From Cyclobacteriaceae bacterium (lineage in GTDB: Bacteria > Bacteroidota > Bacteroidia > Cytophagales > Cyclobacteriaceae): DNA of 64,000 bases. A program made the translations under genes and the position numbers. Below the pieces are notes generated by a model. The model searched no databases and was not told the origin of the DNA. It worked only from the letters and a program-made list of their open reading frames with translations. The stretch spans positions 124,001-188,000 of the forward strand of contig JAHBUE010000003.1 of the NCBI GenBank assembly GCA_019638235.1, in the 5' to 3' direction. Of the stretch, positions 8,237 through 17,745 are shown one piece after another. Position 1 is the stretch's first letter, and each line of letters opens with the position of its first letter.

Positions 8237-9463
8237 TCAGAAATGTTTCACCACTTCCTGACCAAACTCAGAACACTTCAATAACGTTGCTCCTTCCATC
8301 AGCCGGTGAAAATCGTATGTTACCTTTTTGGATGAAATAGCTCCTTCCAGCCCTTTAACGATCAGGTCGGCAGCTTCCTGCCAACCCATATATTCAAGCA
8401 TCATCACACCCGAAAGAATTACCGAGCCTGGATTTACTTTGTCCTGACCGGCATACTTGGGCGCTGTGCCGTGTGTGGCTTCAAAAATAGCATGACCGGT
8501 TACATAGTTAATGTTACCTCCGGGTGCAATGCCTATACCACCAACAATGGCTGCAAGCGCATCAGAAATATAGTCTCCGTTAAGGTTTAATGTTGCCACA
8601 ACCGAATATTCATCAGGGCGCAACAGGATTTGTTGTAAGAAAGCATCGGCAATAGAATCTTTAACCACAATCTTGTGACCGTCTTTCTCAATCACCTGCC
8701 ATGGGCCACCGTCAAGGTCTTTAGCGCCAAACTCATTTTTAGCAAGCGCATAACCCCAATCGCGGAAACCGCCTTCCGTAAATTTCATAATGTTGCCCTT
8801 ATGCACCAATGTTACGCTTGGTTTTTTATGTGCAATGGCAAACTCAATGGCTGCACGAACTAAGCGTTCCGTTCCTTCTTTCGATACGGGCTTAATGCCG
8901 ATGCCTGACGTTTCAGGAAAACGAATTTTCTTGTACAGCTTGGGGTAGTTTTCTTCAAACAGGCTAAGAAATTTTTTGTTGTCGTCTGTTCCTTGCTGAA
9001 ATTCAATACCCGCATATATATCTTCAGTGTTTTCGCGGAAAATTACCATGTCGGTTTTGTGTGGTTCCTTTACAGGAGAAGGAACACCCGTAAACCAACG
9101 CACCGGACGCACGCAGGCATATAAATCCAAATCCTGGCGCAGCGCAACATTCAGCGAGCGAATGCCTCCGCCCACAGGCGTAGTTAATGGCCCTTTAATT
9201 CCTACGAGGTAACTGCGGAATGCATCCATAGTTTCATCGGGCATCCAGCTACCGGTTTTGTTGAAGGCCTTTTCACCGGCCAACACCTCTTTCCAGTTAA
9301 TTTTTCTCTTGCCACTGTATGCTTTCTCCACAGCCTTGTCAAACACAAGTTGCGAAGCCGGCCAAATATCTACGCCTGTGCCATCTCCCTCAATAAACGG
9401 GATTGTTGGGTTGTCAGGAACATTAAGTTTACCGTTCTGAATACTTATTTTCTGGTCGCTCAT
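8237..9463 (-). CDS. icd: Isocitrate dehydrogenase (NADP-dependent)
   Basis: A 408-aa TCA-cycle enzyme converting isocitrate to 2-oxoglutarate. Diagnostic motifs include [50 protein letters not shown] and the metal-binding signature [19 protein letters not shown] (about residues 294-312). The sequence resembles the E. coli-type dimeric Icd, which is usually NADP-dependent; cofactor choice is inferred from family. It is a single gene with a terminator downstream and converges on ribH. Confidence 0.93.
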   Translation of the reverse strand: MSDQKISIQNGKLNVPDNPTIPFIEGDGTGVDIWPASQLVFDKAVEKAYSGKRKINWKEVLAGEKAFNKTGSWMPDETMDAFRSYLVGIKGPLTTPVGGGIRSLNVALRQDLDLYACVRPVRWFTGVPSPVKEPHKTDMVIFRENTEDIYAGIEFQQGTDDNKKFLSLFEENYPKLYKKIRFPETSGIGIKPVSKEGTERLVRAAIEFAIAHKKPSVTLVHKGNIMKFTEGGFRDWGYALAKNEFGAKDLDGGPWQVIEKDGHKIVVKDSIADAFLQQILLRPDEYSVVATLNLNGDYISDALAAIVGGIGIAPGGNINYVTGHAIFEATHGTAPKYAGQDKVNPGSVILSGVMMLEYMGWQEAADLIVKGLEGAISSKKVTYDFHRLMEGATLLKCSEFGQEVVKHF

Positions 9464-9574
9464 TTCGTATAATGGATTAAATTGTAACTCAATAATGAGC
9501 CCCGAAATTAAAAAAATCAGGATAGAAATAAACAGCTTAAAGCAATTGGGGCATTTTTTGTTAAATAACCGGCT

Positions 9575-10144
9575 ATGAAATCGTTACCATTTTCCATATT
9601 CCTGATTGGCCTGTTGTTTATATCTTCCGGCAATAAAAAATACCCAGCCATTTGTTTACAGCCTGAGGAAAAAAAGCTATACGACCTGGTTATGGCCTAC
9701 CGGCAGGAAAACGGATTACCGGTCATTCCCCTCTCTGAAAAACTCACTCTGGTAGCCCAACTTCACGCAAAAGACCTGAGTGAAAACTACAACCCGGATA
9801 GCAAGAGGTGCAACCTGCACAGTTGGTCGAAAAAAGGGAACTGGACGGCCTGCTGCTATACCAATGACCACAAAGAGGCGCGTTGCATGTGGGATAAGCC
9901 CCGCGAAATTTCGGGATATAATAGTAACGGGTATGAAATTTCTTATTTCAGTACGGCAGGCGCCAATGCCGAAGAAGGTTTGGCCGGATGGAAAAAAAGC
10001 CCCGGGCACAACCAGATTATTATCAATGAAGGAACATGGAAGCAAGTTGCCTGGAAAGCTATCGGAATAGGTATTTATAAAGAATATGGCGTAGTGTGGT
10101 TTGGGGCGTTACCCGATGCCGATACTCCGATAATCTGCGATTGA
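9575..10144 (+). CDS. Secreted CAP (SCP/PR1-like) domain protein
   Basis: A 189-aa protein with a probable signal peptide ([20 protein letters not shown]). A CAP-type domain follows, with [45 protein letters not shown] and [19 protein letters not shown] proteins are secreted; roles range from lipid binding to proteolysis, so function is open. Six cysteines between about residues 69 and 188 suggest disulfides in the periplasm or outside. It stands alone between icd and the convergent pyrR-like gene. Confidence 0.75.
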   Translation: MKSLPFSIFLIGLLFISSGNKKYPAICLQPEEKKLYDLVMAYRQENGLPVIPLSEKLTLVAQLHAKDLSENYNPDSKRCNLHSWSKKGNWTACCYTNDHKEARCMWDKPREISGYNSNGYEISYFSTAGANAEEGLAGWKKSPGHNQIIINEGTWKQVAWKAIGIGIYKEYGVVWFGALPDADTPIICD

Positions 10145-10164
10145 CGTAATTCGTGTAATAACTC

Positions 10165-10668
10165 TTACTTCAAATAAACGGCAGACTCTTTTCCCAACAC
10201 AACCTCAACATGGTCTTTTATGGTTGTAGCAAGCGCATAGCCTGTGTATTGCGGATAGATAGGAAAATTAGCGTGGCTTCGGTTTACCAACACGGCTGTT
10301 TCAATCTTCTTTACACCGGCATTAAGAAAAGGTTTTAAACCGTAAGCCAATGTGCGCCCCGTGTTCAGCACATCGTCAACCAGTATGATACTTTTCTTTC
10401 TTACATCTTTTATATCGCAATCAACTATCACTTCGCCCTGTTGTTGTGCAAGTTTATCTAAGCCAACTTTTACCAACTTAGCTTCAACAGGTGCAATCGC
10501 TTCCAGTTCTTTTGTGAGCAACTTTGCAAGCACATATCCCTGGCCGTCAATGCCCGCAACAATAATGGACTTCTCTTTGAAATTATTTTCATATATCTCA
10601 AAAGCCATTCTGCGGATTTTCTGCTTCACCTGGGCAGCATCCAGAATCAACGTTTTCTCCGAAACCAT
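10165..10668 (-). CDS. Phosphoribosyltransferase (PyrR-like)
   Basis: A 167-aa type I phosphoribosyltransferase. The PRPP-binding motif IILVDDVLNTGRTL is at about residues 94-107, with AVLVNRSHANFPIYPQYTGY downstream, as in PyrR/uracil phosphoribosyltransferase-like proteins. PyrR can regulate pyrimidine genes by binding mRNA or salvage uracil; no pyr genes are nearby, so the role is unclear. It starts 1 bp after the Lrp-family gene and is almost certainly cotranscribed with it. Confidence 0.75.
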   Translation of the reverse strand: MVSEKTLILDAAQVKQKIRRMAFEIYENNFKEKSIIVAGIDGQGYVLAKLLTKELEAIAPVEAKLVKVGLDKLAQQQGEVIVDCDIKDVRKKSIILVDDVLNTGRTLAYGLKPFLNAGVKKIETAVLVNRSHANFPIYPQYTGYALATTIKDHVEVVLGKESAVYLK

Positions 10669-10669
10669 A

Positions 10670-11143
10670 TCAGTTAGGAATAGGCAACACTTTGCTGCTT
10701 TTCATGGTAGAAAGTACCACCATCGACTGAAGGCTATCCACCACGTCAATATTCGACACCTTCTCTAACATCAGTTGCTGATATGCGGCTATATCGGCAC
10801 AGATAATTTTCAAAATAAAATCGCCTGCACCGGTAATATGATGACATTCAATAACCTCATCAACTTTATCAATGGCGTTTATGAATTTCTCAATGTTCTC
10901 CTTGTTGTGGCCTTTCAACGTAACCATAACAAACGTGCTTACACCAAGGCCAACAGAGGCCGGGTCGATAACTGCATGATAACTTTGAATTACACCGGCC
11001 TTTTCGAGCTTGCTCACCCGCTCAAGAGTAGGTGCCGGTGACAAGCCGATTTCTTTAGCCAAAAGTGCATTGGTTATATTGGAATTACGTTGCAGAAGCT
11101 CCAGGATTTTCCGGTCGGTGCTATCAAGTTTTATGCTTTTCAT
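10670..11143 (-). CDS. Lrp/AsnC family transcriptional regulator
   Basis: A 157-aa protein with an N-terminal winged helix (about residues 5-60, DRKILELLQRNSNITNALLA and GLSPAPTLERVSKLEKAGVI) and a C-terminal RAM domain (about 70-145, with the ligand loop HITGAGDFILKI). Lrp/AsnC proteins form octamers that sense amino acids. A 23-bp palindrome 11 bp upstream of the ATG is a likely self-binding site. It forms an operon with the phosphoribosyltransferase gene. Confidence 0.9.
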   Translation of the reverse strand: MKSIKLDSTDRKILELLQRNSNITNALLAKEIGLSPAPTLERVSKLEKAGVIQSYHAVIDPASVGLGVSTFVMVTLKGHNKENIEKFINAIDKVDEVIECHHITGAGDFILKIICADIAAYQQLMLEKVSNIDVVDSLQSMVVLSTMKSSKVLPIPN

Positions 11144-11154
11144 ACGCTGAATAG

Positions 11155-11177
11155 TTTACCAAATAATATTTGGTAAA
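11155..11177 (-). promoter_or_regulatory. 23-bp palindrome, likely Lrp-family operator
   Basis: TTTACCAAATA (11155-11165) and TATTTGGTAAA (11167-11177) are perfect 11-bp arms around one central base. It ends 11 bp upstream of the Lrp/AsnC start codon. No T tract follows on either strand in terminator position, and the symmetry and placement fit an autoregulatory operator. That assignment is inference. Confidence 0.65.
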
Positions 11178-11221
11178 AATAAAATAAAAGAGGACAGAAA
11201 GTTGAAGCCGCTCACTTTTTA

Positions 11222-14200
11222 TTACAAAATAACCACCCGGTACACCGCAGTGTACTGCTGGTATGTTAATCTGAAAAAATACACCCCCGCCCGTAACCCG
11301 GTTGTTTTCAGGGCAATGTGGTTCATCCCGATAACGGATTGCACGCGCGTAGTGCCAATCTCATGGCCTAAAGCGTCAATTACCTGTATGTTCAGCTCTT
11401 CCGTAGTATTGGTTTCCCACTGCACGTTAATCTCTGCATCGCCCGGAACAGGGTTGGGATAAGGCGGCCTTGACAAAAACGGAAACAAGGGCGCAAACGC
11501 ATTAATCATAACGCTGACCGTATCGGAACAGCCCTGCATGTTTAATGCAATCAACATAACCGGATATTCACCTGCCGTTAAAAACGTAAACAAAGGATTA
11601 ACTTGCGTGCTTACCGGGCCATCAACACCATTAAACATCCACAAATAATTGCTGGCATGGCCTGATGCGTTATTAAACTGAACTTCAAGGGGTGCTTCAC
11701 CCGATATGGGCGTGGCTGTGAAAGAGGCGACAGGCGTCTCCACAACAGTTACTGTTTTGCCAACTGAATACACGCAACCTGTTTGTGTTGTAAGTGTTAG
11801 CATAACAGTATAATCACCGGCATTGGGAAACACTTGTACCACAGGATTTGTTTCCGCACTGCCTATGCCTGCAAAACTCCACGCATATTCTGCAACAGGG
11901 TCGACACTATCGTTGGTGATGTCTGTAAACTCCGCTTCGTGGCCGGCACAATTTTTTGTTACTGCAAAATCAGGCATAAGCTTCGCAGGCACAATAACAG
12001 TTTTTGTTATGGTCCCGATACAATTATTGGTATCCGTTACAGAGAGCGTAACATCATAGCTGCCTGGGTTTGTAAAAATATGCTCGGGGTTACCTGAAGT
12101 ATAGAATCCGCTCGCGATTTGCCAGCTCCAGGCAGTTGGTGTTCCTGAAGAAGCGTCAGAAAACGTTACGGTTATATCTTCGCAAATAGGTGTGTGTATG
12201 AAATCAGCTTGCGGGGTTTGGTGAATGGTTATGGTTTTTTCCAACGTAGCTGAACATGCAAAATTTGTTGTGGCGGTCAGCAACACACTATATTCACCGG
12301 CATCGGTATAGATGTGCTGCGGATTGTGCTGTGCGGATGTGTTCTGACTGCTGCCGGCATCGCCAAAGTTCCAGAGCCACGATTCGATGTTGCTGTCGGA
12401 TGGTGAAGGTGTTGTATTATTAAAAAGTGTTGGTGTGCCGCTACAAGAGAATGGCGGGAGCAACACGCTGAAATTCAGTTCGGGTTTTGAATAAATCACA
12501 ATCTGCTGTGTGTGGGTGTTGTTACAGCCTGCTGCGTTGGAGGCTGTGAGCGTTACATCATACGTACCGGCAGTTGTAAATATGTTTTCCGGATTTTCGT
12601 CCGTTGATGTCTGACCGGTGCCGAAATCCCACGAATAACCGGTTATAGTGCCTGATGACGTGTTAGTGAAGGTAACAGGTTCATCTTCGCAGTGGCCGGA
12701 GAATGAAAAATCTACCAAAGAACCTTCGCTTACGGAAGAAATGGTTTTGGTTATTTCGCTCTCACAACCCGGTATAGAAGCAATGAGTTTGATCTCCTGA
12801 CTTACAGGTGTAGAGAATGAAAAGTCAAGGTCTTGTTCGGTAGAAATCAGCGTTCCATTCACATGCCACTGCCAGGTAGGAGAAAAATCAACATCATAGA
12901 CTGACACATTACCAAAATTATACTGTTGATTTGTACACATCGGGACAATAGCGGGAATAGCAAAATCAGCAAGGGGTTCATTGTGTATCCGAATCCTCTC
13001 TTTAGCCACGTTCTGACAACCATTGGAGGCCGTTACCAGTAATCCAACATCATACTCTCCTGCTGTGCTGAATATATGAGAGGGGTTTGGGAGAGAAGAA
13101 TTGTTTGAGTCGCCAAAATCCCAGGCATAAGCGGTAATGTTTTCGGAAGTGTTATATGAAGTGAAGTCAATATCATGGTTGGCACAAAGGTTTTGAGAGG
13201 TGAACGTAATATCAGGGGCAATACCTGCTCCAACATTTATTTGTTCGCTCAGAGAATTTATTGATCCGTCAAAACCCTGAACAGTCAAAGTAATATCCTT
13301 TTGTCCTGCACTGTTGTAATTAACTAATGGAGGCTGTATTCCCTGATAAACAGGGATAGATGCATCACACGTAGTCGGGAATGTTAATCTCACAAGTCTT
13401 CGGTTAGTCAGGTCTATAGAGAATCCAATCCAGTCCGATTGAACTTTAATCAATTCCAGCGCGAAATTTTCATGAGGGGAAATGTCCAAATTTCCAAGAT
13501 TTACTCCGCTGCCTGACTTATCAATAATGCTTTCTCCGAAAGAAAGTTTATAAAGCGGTCCAAGTGCAGACTGTATAAAAGCAAAATACTCTGCTCCATC
13601 AATGACGATGGAAACATTGGCAGGAAAATTATAGTTGGTGAAAAAGGTAATTTCTCCGGATTGCGGAACCTGCTGAATACCATCTACAAAGTCAAGCCAA
13701 AAAACCTTGTTGTTGCCATAAGAAGTAACCAGCCCAAACCAGCGATTACATTCACGGATGAGCGATAAACCCCGAAGCGTCACTGCTCCGGGCACAGGGA
13801 AAGACGTTACGACAGGTGTGTTGTTTATAGAGTTGCCAAAATCGAGACGGGTTATTTTTGCCTCTCCGCCATTCGTAACAAACGCGAATAACATTCCCGC
13901 TACTCGTTCAATAAAAATTCCGTTTGGAACGTTAAGGTTGCCAAATGATCCAAGGTCTTCAATAGTGGGTACCATGTCCAGACCTTCGCCAAACGTGATT
14001 TTTAAAAGATTGTTACCGCCTGAGTTGGCTACAAGCGCATACCATACATTGTTTTCGTGGTAAAGCTGAAGATCGTAGGAACCGTTTAACAATCCCTGAG
14101 GGTTTCCCAGATTTGTTATCGTGGGGGCATTCAATAAGCTCGATCCGAAACTAAACCGTATCAACCGGTACGGGCTGTTTGCCTGGTCAATGGTAAAACC

Positions 14201-14473
14201 ATACCATTGGTCACCTTGTTGAACGATTCGGATGGAGCGGGTTCGAAACAAAAGCGTATTACTTGCGGCAATCTCTGAGGAGGGGGTTAACTTAAGATCT
14301 CCCGCACAAAAGTCCCATTGATATTCGGCAAAATCATCCGGTATGTTCTCTATGAGAAAATCTGTGTTAATACACGCTGTTTCCGGAACAGTAAACGACT
14401 GGGGGGGGCATTGGGACAAAGCATTGCTGCAATACCCGAAGAACAGCAGAACGAACCAGAATAATCCCTTCAT
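11222..14473 (-). CDS. Large T9SS-exported protein with beta-propeller-like and PKD repeats
   Basis: A 1083-aa surface or secreted protein with signal peptide MKGLFWFVLLFFGYCSNALS. Residues about 75-370 hold at least five repeats of roughly 50 aa built on RLxFGxSxxNxP and WYGF/WFGL motifs, resembling a beta-propeller. Residues about 430-990 contain six PKD domains (such as AWDFGDSNNSSLPNPSHIFS and SWDFGTGQTS) and one degenerate copy. The C-terminal about 85 aa (YPNPVPGDAEINV to GLRAGVYFFRL) is a type A T9SS sorting domain. It is probably an adhesin or matrix protein; ligand unknown. It precedes the polysaccharide cluster. Confidence 0.85.
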   Translation of the reverse strand: MKGLFWFVLLFFGYCSNALSQCPPQSFTVPETACINTDFLIENIPDDFAEYQWDFCAGDLKLTPSSEIAASNTLLFRTRSIRIVQQGDQWYGFTIDQANSPYRLIRFSFGSSLLNAPTITNLGNPQGLLNGSYDLQLYHENNVWYALVANSGGNNLLKITFGEGLDMVPTIEDLGSFGNLNVPNGIFIERVAGMLFAFVTNGGEAKITRLDFGNSINNTPVVTSFPVPGAVTLRGLSLIRECNRWFGLVTSYGNNKVFWLDFVDGIQQVPQSGEITFFTNYNFPANVSIVIDGAEYFAFIQSALGPLYKLSFGESIIDKSGSGVNLGNLDISPHENFALELIKVQSDWIGFSIDLTNRRLVRLTFPTTCDASIPVYQGIQPPLVNYNSAGQKDITLTVQGFDGSINSLSEQINVGAGIAPDITFTSQNLCANHDIDFTSYNTSENITAYAWDFGDSNNSSLPNPSHIFSTAGEYDVGLLVTASNGCQNVAKERIRIHNEPLADFAIPAIVPMCTNQQYNFGNVSVYDVDFSPTWQWHVNGTLISTEQDLDFSFSTPVSQEIKLIASIPGCESEITKTISSVSEGSLVDFSFSGHCEDEPVTFTNTSSGTITGYSWDFGTGQTSTDENPENIFTTAGTYDVTLTASNAAGCNNTHTQQIVIYSKPELNFSVLLPPFSCSGTPTLFNNTTPSPSDSNIESWLWNFGDAGSSQNTSAQHNPQHIYTDAGEYSVLLTATTNFACSATLEKTITIHQTPQADFIHTPICEDITVTFSDASSGTPTAWSWQIASGFYTSGNPEHIFTNPGSYDVTLSVTDTNNCIGTITKTVIVPAKLMPDFAVTKNCAGHEAEFTDITNDSVDPVAEYAWSFAGIGSAETNPVVQVFPNAGDYTVMLTLTTQTGCVYSVGKTVTVVETPVASFTATPISGEAPLEVQFNNASGHASNYLWMFNGVDGPVSTQVNPLFTFLTAGEYPVMLIALNMQGCSDTVSVMINAFAPLFPFLSRPPYPNPVPGDAEINVQWETNTTEELNIQVIDALGHEIGTTRVQSVIGMNHIALKTTGLRAGVYFFRLTYQQYTAVYRVVIL

Positions 14474-14537
14474 TTCATTGAGTCAAATGTCTTCTATACA
14501 AATATGGCAGGAAGGAGTAACCGTAAATCATGTGCGA

Positions 14538-15632
14538 TTATACAGTATTATAAATACTCGTTAATCTCTTTGCTTGATTTTGAATATTAAAGAATTGTGC
14601 AACGCGAATCTGACCCTGCTTGGAAAATTTTTGCCTTAGCGCTGTGTCCGATGCCAGTTTCAGCATAGCATTCTTCATTGCATCGATATTTTTTACCGGT
14701 ACAATAAACCCTGTTTTTTCATTTTCAATGATTTCTGAAGGCCCCCCACAGTCAGTTGCTATAACCGGAGTGCCAAAAAAGGAGGATTCCAGGCAAGTCA
14801 TGGAAAACGATTCAGAGTCAGAAAAATTCAGAAAAACATCCGCCTCTTTTATTTCGGATTCAACGTTTTTAATAAAATCTTTAAATACAACACGGTCTTC
14901 TATTTTGAAACTTTTTGCCTGCTGGATCAGGGTTTCTTTAAATCTTTTATTCTTCTCGAGTCCCATATCACTTCCTGCAAAAATAAGTCTGCCTTCAGTT
15001 CCTTCTTTAGTTAGTTCCCTGAAAGCTTCAAGTGCATACTCCTGACCTTTCCCTTTTATGTAATTTGACAAATACAGGAATCTGACGGGGTTGCCTATAT
15101 AATCAGGCTTTACAATGTCCTCGCTTACAGGAAAAGCGTCATGGATAACATGAATGTGTGAAAAATCTGGCCAGTTTTTTCGCACAGCCTGTGACACACA
15201 GATTATATGATTAGCCGCCTTCACTATAAGCCATTTCCATACGGAATAAAGCGGTGCTGAATACGAAGAAGGTAATAAACGAATGTGGTGTATCAATTTT
15301 AGCGAAGGCACACACATTTTTACTATAATACCGCACATATTGTACATATCATTTACATGGATGACCTGAATTTTCCTTTTTTTAACCTGAACAAAAATCC
15401 GAAAGCTGTTTATCAAAAGTACCGGAAAATATAAAAGGATTTTCCAACTACGCTGAATTTCTATAAATGGCAATGTGAAATATGAGTTTTCCGGCAATGA
15501 GGTTTTTAAAGTTGAATTGTACGGTATGCAAAACACAAACTGCACATCGGGAATTTCCTGTATAAAACCATAAATTGATTTGAACGCGCCTGTCAGATGG
15601 CTGGAGTTATCTATGATCAACACCTTCTTCAT
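14538..15632 (-). CDS. Glycosyltransferase family 4 (group 1)
   Basis: A 364-aa GT-B transferase. The C-terminal nucleotide-sugar domain shows YLSNYIKGKGQEYALEAF and the acceptor/donor motif SFFGTPVIATDCGGPSEII. The N-terminus has a Rossmann start KKVLIIDNSSHLTGAFKS. The frame opens at 15668, but the ATG at 15632 (MKKVLIID) removes an overlap with the upstream gene and starts at the first strand. It is the last gene of a six-gene minus-strand operon. Substrate unknown. Confidence 0.85.
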   Translation of the reverse strand: MKKVLIIDNSSHLTGAFKSIYGFIQEIPDVQFVFCIPYNSTLKTSLPENSYFTLPFIEIQRSWKILLYFPVLLINSFRIFVQVKKRKIQVIHVNDMYNMCGIIVKMCVPSLKLIHHIRLLPSSYSAPLYSVWKWLIVKAANHIICVSQAVRKNWPDFSHIHVIHDAFPVSEDIVKPDYIGNPVRFLYLSNYIKGKGQEYALEAFRELTKEGTEGRLIFAGSDMGLEKNKRFKETLIQQAKSFKIEDRVVFKDFIKNVESEIKEADVFLNFSDSESFSMTCLESSFFGTPVIATDCGGPSEIIENEKTGFIVPVKNIDAMKNAMLKLASDTALRQKFSKQGQIRVAQFFNIQNQAKRLTSIYNTV

Positions 15633-15643
15633 CCACTCATTAT

Positions 15644-16864
15644 TTAATAACCAATTATTGATTTCCACCGAGGCATAATCAAATCCATATCAAAATCATA
15701 AAGCCGTTTAGCGCTTTCAAAAGAATATGTTTCCCGTAGTGAAACATTGTTTATAATTTTCTCCAATACGCTTATCCATTCCCCGGCAGCGGCAACATTG
15801 TCAAGAACAGGCATTAAAATACCATATTTTGCATACTCAGCTGTTTTTAAACGATAGTCGGAAGTAGTGCCTGGAGCCAGAACTTCCCGCGGACCGCTAT
15901 GGCAGTCGGTTGCAATAATGGTTATTTTACAGGCGAGTGCCTCAACGAGAGCATTCCCCAGTCCTTCATACAATGAAGGGAAAACAAATATTGTTGATGC
16001 GGCTATAAGGTGAAAGGGGTTTTTAACATAACCCATGAAGTACACATCGTAATCAGGAGTTACAGCTTCACCACTCCAGATATCGTATGTCTTCAGTTGA
16101 AGACTCTTTGCGCACAGTATACTTTTCTCTCTTAGTACACCATCGCCAAAGATGACAAGCCTGCACGGAGTTTTTAATCTAACCTCTTTAAACACATGTA
16201 AAAACTCCCGATGACCTTTCTGCTGATGCAGCCTGCCCGACATAATGAGTGTTGGCAGTGTAAGCAAATTTTTAAATTCAACAGGCACCTCCTGCCGTGA
16301 AAGTGCTTCCAGTTCTGGAACGTCAAGGTGATTGTAGATAACTTCTATTTTTTTTTCAGAAACGCCAAAATGTTCATACAATTCATGTTTGAGTCCCTCA
16401 CTGAGCGCAACAATTCTGTCAGCCTGCCTGTACAGAAGGGGGATTAATATTCTTTTACGAATAACACCCTGAATGCCGCGAATATCCTTGTCGTGCAGTA
16501 TTGAGCCACGAAGGCTTATTATTGTTCTTTCGCCCTGCCTGGACAATATGTTTATATAATTAGCCCCTTCTAAAAAGGATATGGAATAGTGTATAGCAAA
16601 GTCCTTCTTTATTTTTTTAAGTTTTGTTGCCCGGAAATATATGCTCATTAACTTTTGAAAGAAATTCTTTCTTTTAGGTTCATTCAATGACAGCAACTGC
16701 CCTCCAACCGGGTAAATAATCGTATCGCTGTCTGTAAACCGGCACAGATAAACGTTACATACTTTTGCAAGCTCAACACTCAGGCGCGAAATTGCCCGTT
16801 CAGCGCCACCAATACCGAGATCGGGAATAAGCAATAAAACATTTGTTTGTTCGAGCGGTTTCAT
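15644..16864 (-). CDS. Glycosyltransferase family 4 (group 1)
   Basis: A 406-aa GT-B transferase. It has VLLLIPDLGIGGAERAISRL at the N-terminus, MSGRLHQQKGHREFLHVF at the domain junction and SLYEGLGNALVEALACK with ATDCHSGPREVL near the C-terminus. The start at 16864 shares ATGA with the stop of the GT2 gene (4-nt overlap), so translation is likely coupled. An upstream ATG at 16894 would create a larger overlap. It probably adds one sugar to the repeat unit made by this operon. Confidence 0.87.
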   Translation of the reverse strand: MKPLEQTNVLLLIPDLGIGGAERAISRLSVELAKVCNVYLCRFTDSDTIIYPVGGQLLSLNEPKRKNFFQKLMSIYFRATKLKKIKKDFAIHYSISFLEGANYINILSRQGERTIISLRGSILHDKDIRGIQGVIRKRILIPLLYRQADRIVALSEGLKHELYEHFGVSEKKIEVIYNHLDVPELEALSRQEVPVEFKNLLTLPTLIMSGRLHQQKGHREFLHVFKEVRLKTPCRLVIFGDGVLREKSILCAKSLQLKTYDIWSGEAVTPDYDVYFMGYVKNPFHLIAASTIFVFPSLYEGLGNALVEALACKITIIATDCHSGPREVLAPGTTSDYRLKTAEYAKYGILMPVLDNVAAAGEWISVLEKIINNVSLRETYSFESAKRLYDFDMDLIMPRWKSIIGY

Positions 16865-17745
16865 TTGAAAGTAACATTCCGAATAATTACCCAAAAACTT
16901 TTTTTACGCGGCATAGTCCAGTCCAATCTCAACGATCTTCGTAATAAACTGAGTGCCCATGATTTGTTTTCGGTAGAGAAAACAACAGCCGTCAGTAAAA
17001 ACCTCCCGGCTAAAAACTTCTCAATCCGTTTCATTCCATAATACCGAATGACAGCTTGATCTTGCAACAAGTTTCTCCTGATTAACAGTGTACTTTTTAA
17101 AAGACTCCCCGGTTTTACGGTATAGGCGCTGCGTTCAAGATGCATTTCAATTGCCGAAGTGACCACAGGTATATGATGAAATACATACCGTGCAGCCAGG
17201 CGAATCCACAACTCAGTGTCTTCCGCATAGGTCGCCCGCCTGTGATGAATGAATTTGTGTTGTAATGCAATATCCCGTCTGATGAAAACCCCGTTACAGC
17301 TTAACCTGTTATCTGCAAGCACGAGGTCATTTACACGGTTCGGAAGAGTTGGGCGTGTATTTTTATTCTGACCGTATACACATTCGTAATTGAGATGAAA
17401 CACCTCCGGATTACCCTCTTTTATAATGGATTTACGTGCCTCAGTGAAATGATTCGGATATAAATAGTCATCTGAATCAAGAAATGAAACGTAGCTTCCA
17501 GTTGAAATATCTATGCCTGTGTTTCGTGCGATGCTCCGTTCTTCATTCGTTTTTTTTATATACCGAACCCGGGTGTCAGAAAAAGTTGAGACAATTTCTT
17601 CTGTGTTGTCCGAACTGCCATCGTCCACTACAATGATCTCAAATTTAGTATGCTGTTGGTCTAATACCGATTGAATGGCTCTGCGCAAAAGCCCGGCTCT
17701 GTTGAAGGTGGGTATTATTATGCTAAAGTATGAGATATCATCCAT
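16861..17745 (-). CDS. Glycosyltransferase family 2
   Basis: A 294-aa GT-A transferase with FSIIIPTFNRAGLLRRAIQS at the N-terminus, the nucleotide-binding VVDDGSSDNTEEIV and the metal-binding DXD-type SFLDSDDYLYPNHF. ATYAEDTELWIRLA carries the likely catalytic ED motif. It overlaps the pyruvyl transferase gene by 8 nt upstream and the GT4 gene by 4 nt downstream. It is part of the surface polysaccharide operon; donor and acceptor cannot be told from sequence. Confidence 0.88.
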   Translation of the reverse strand: MDDISYFSIIIPTFNRAGLLRRAIQSVLDQQHTKFEIIVVDDGSSDNTEEIVSTFSDTRVRYIKKTNEERSIARNTGIDISTGSYVSFLDSDDYLYPNHFTEARKSIIKEGNPEVFHLNYECVYGQNKNTRPTLPNRVNDLVLADNRLSCNGVFIRRDIALQHKFIHHRRATYAEDTELWIRLAARYVFHHIPVVTSAIEMHLERSAYTVKPGSLLKSTLLIRRNLLQDQAVIRYYGMKRIEKFLAGRFLLTAVVFSTENKSWALSLLRRSLRLDWTMPRKKSFWVIIRNVTFK

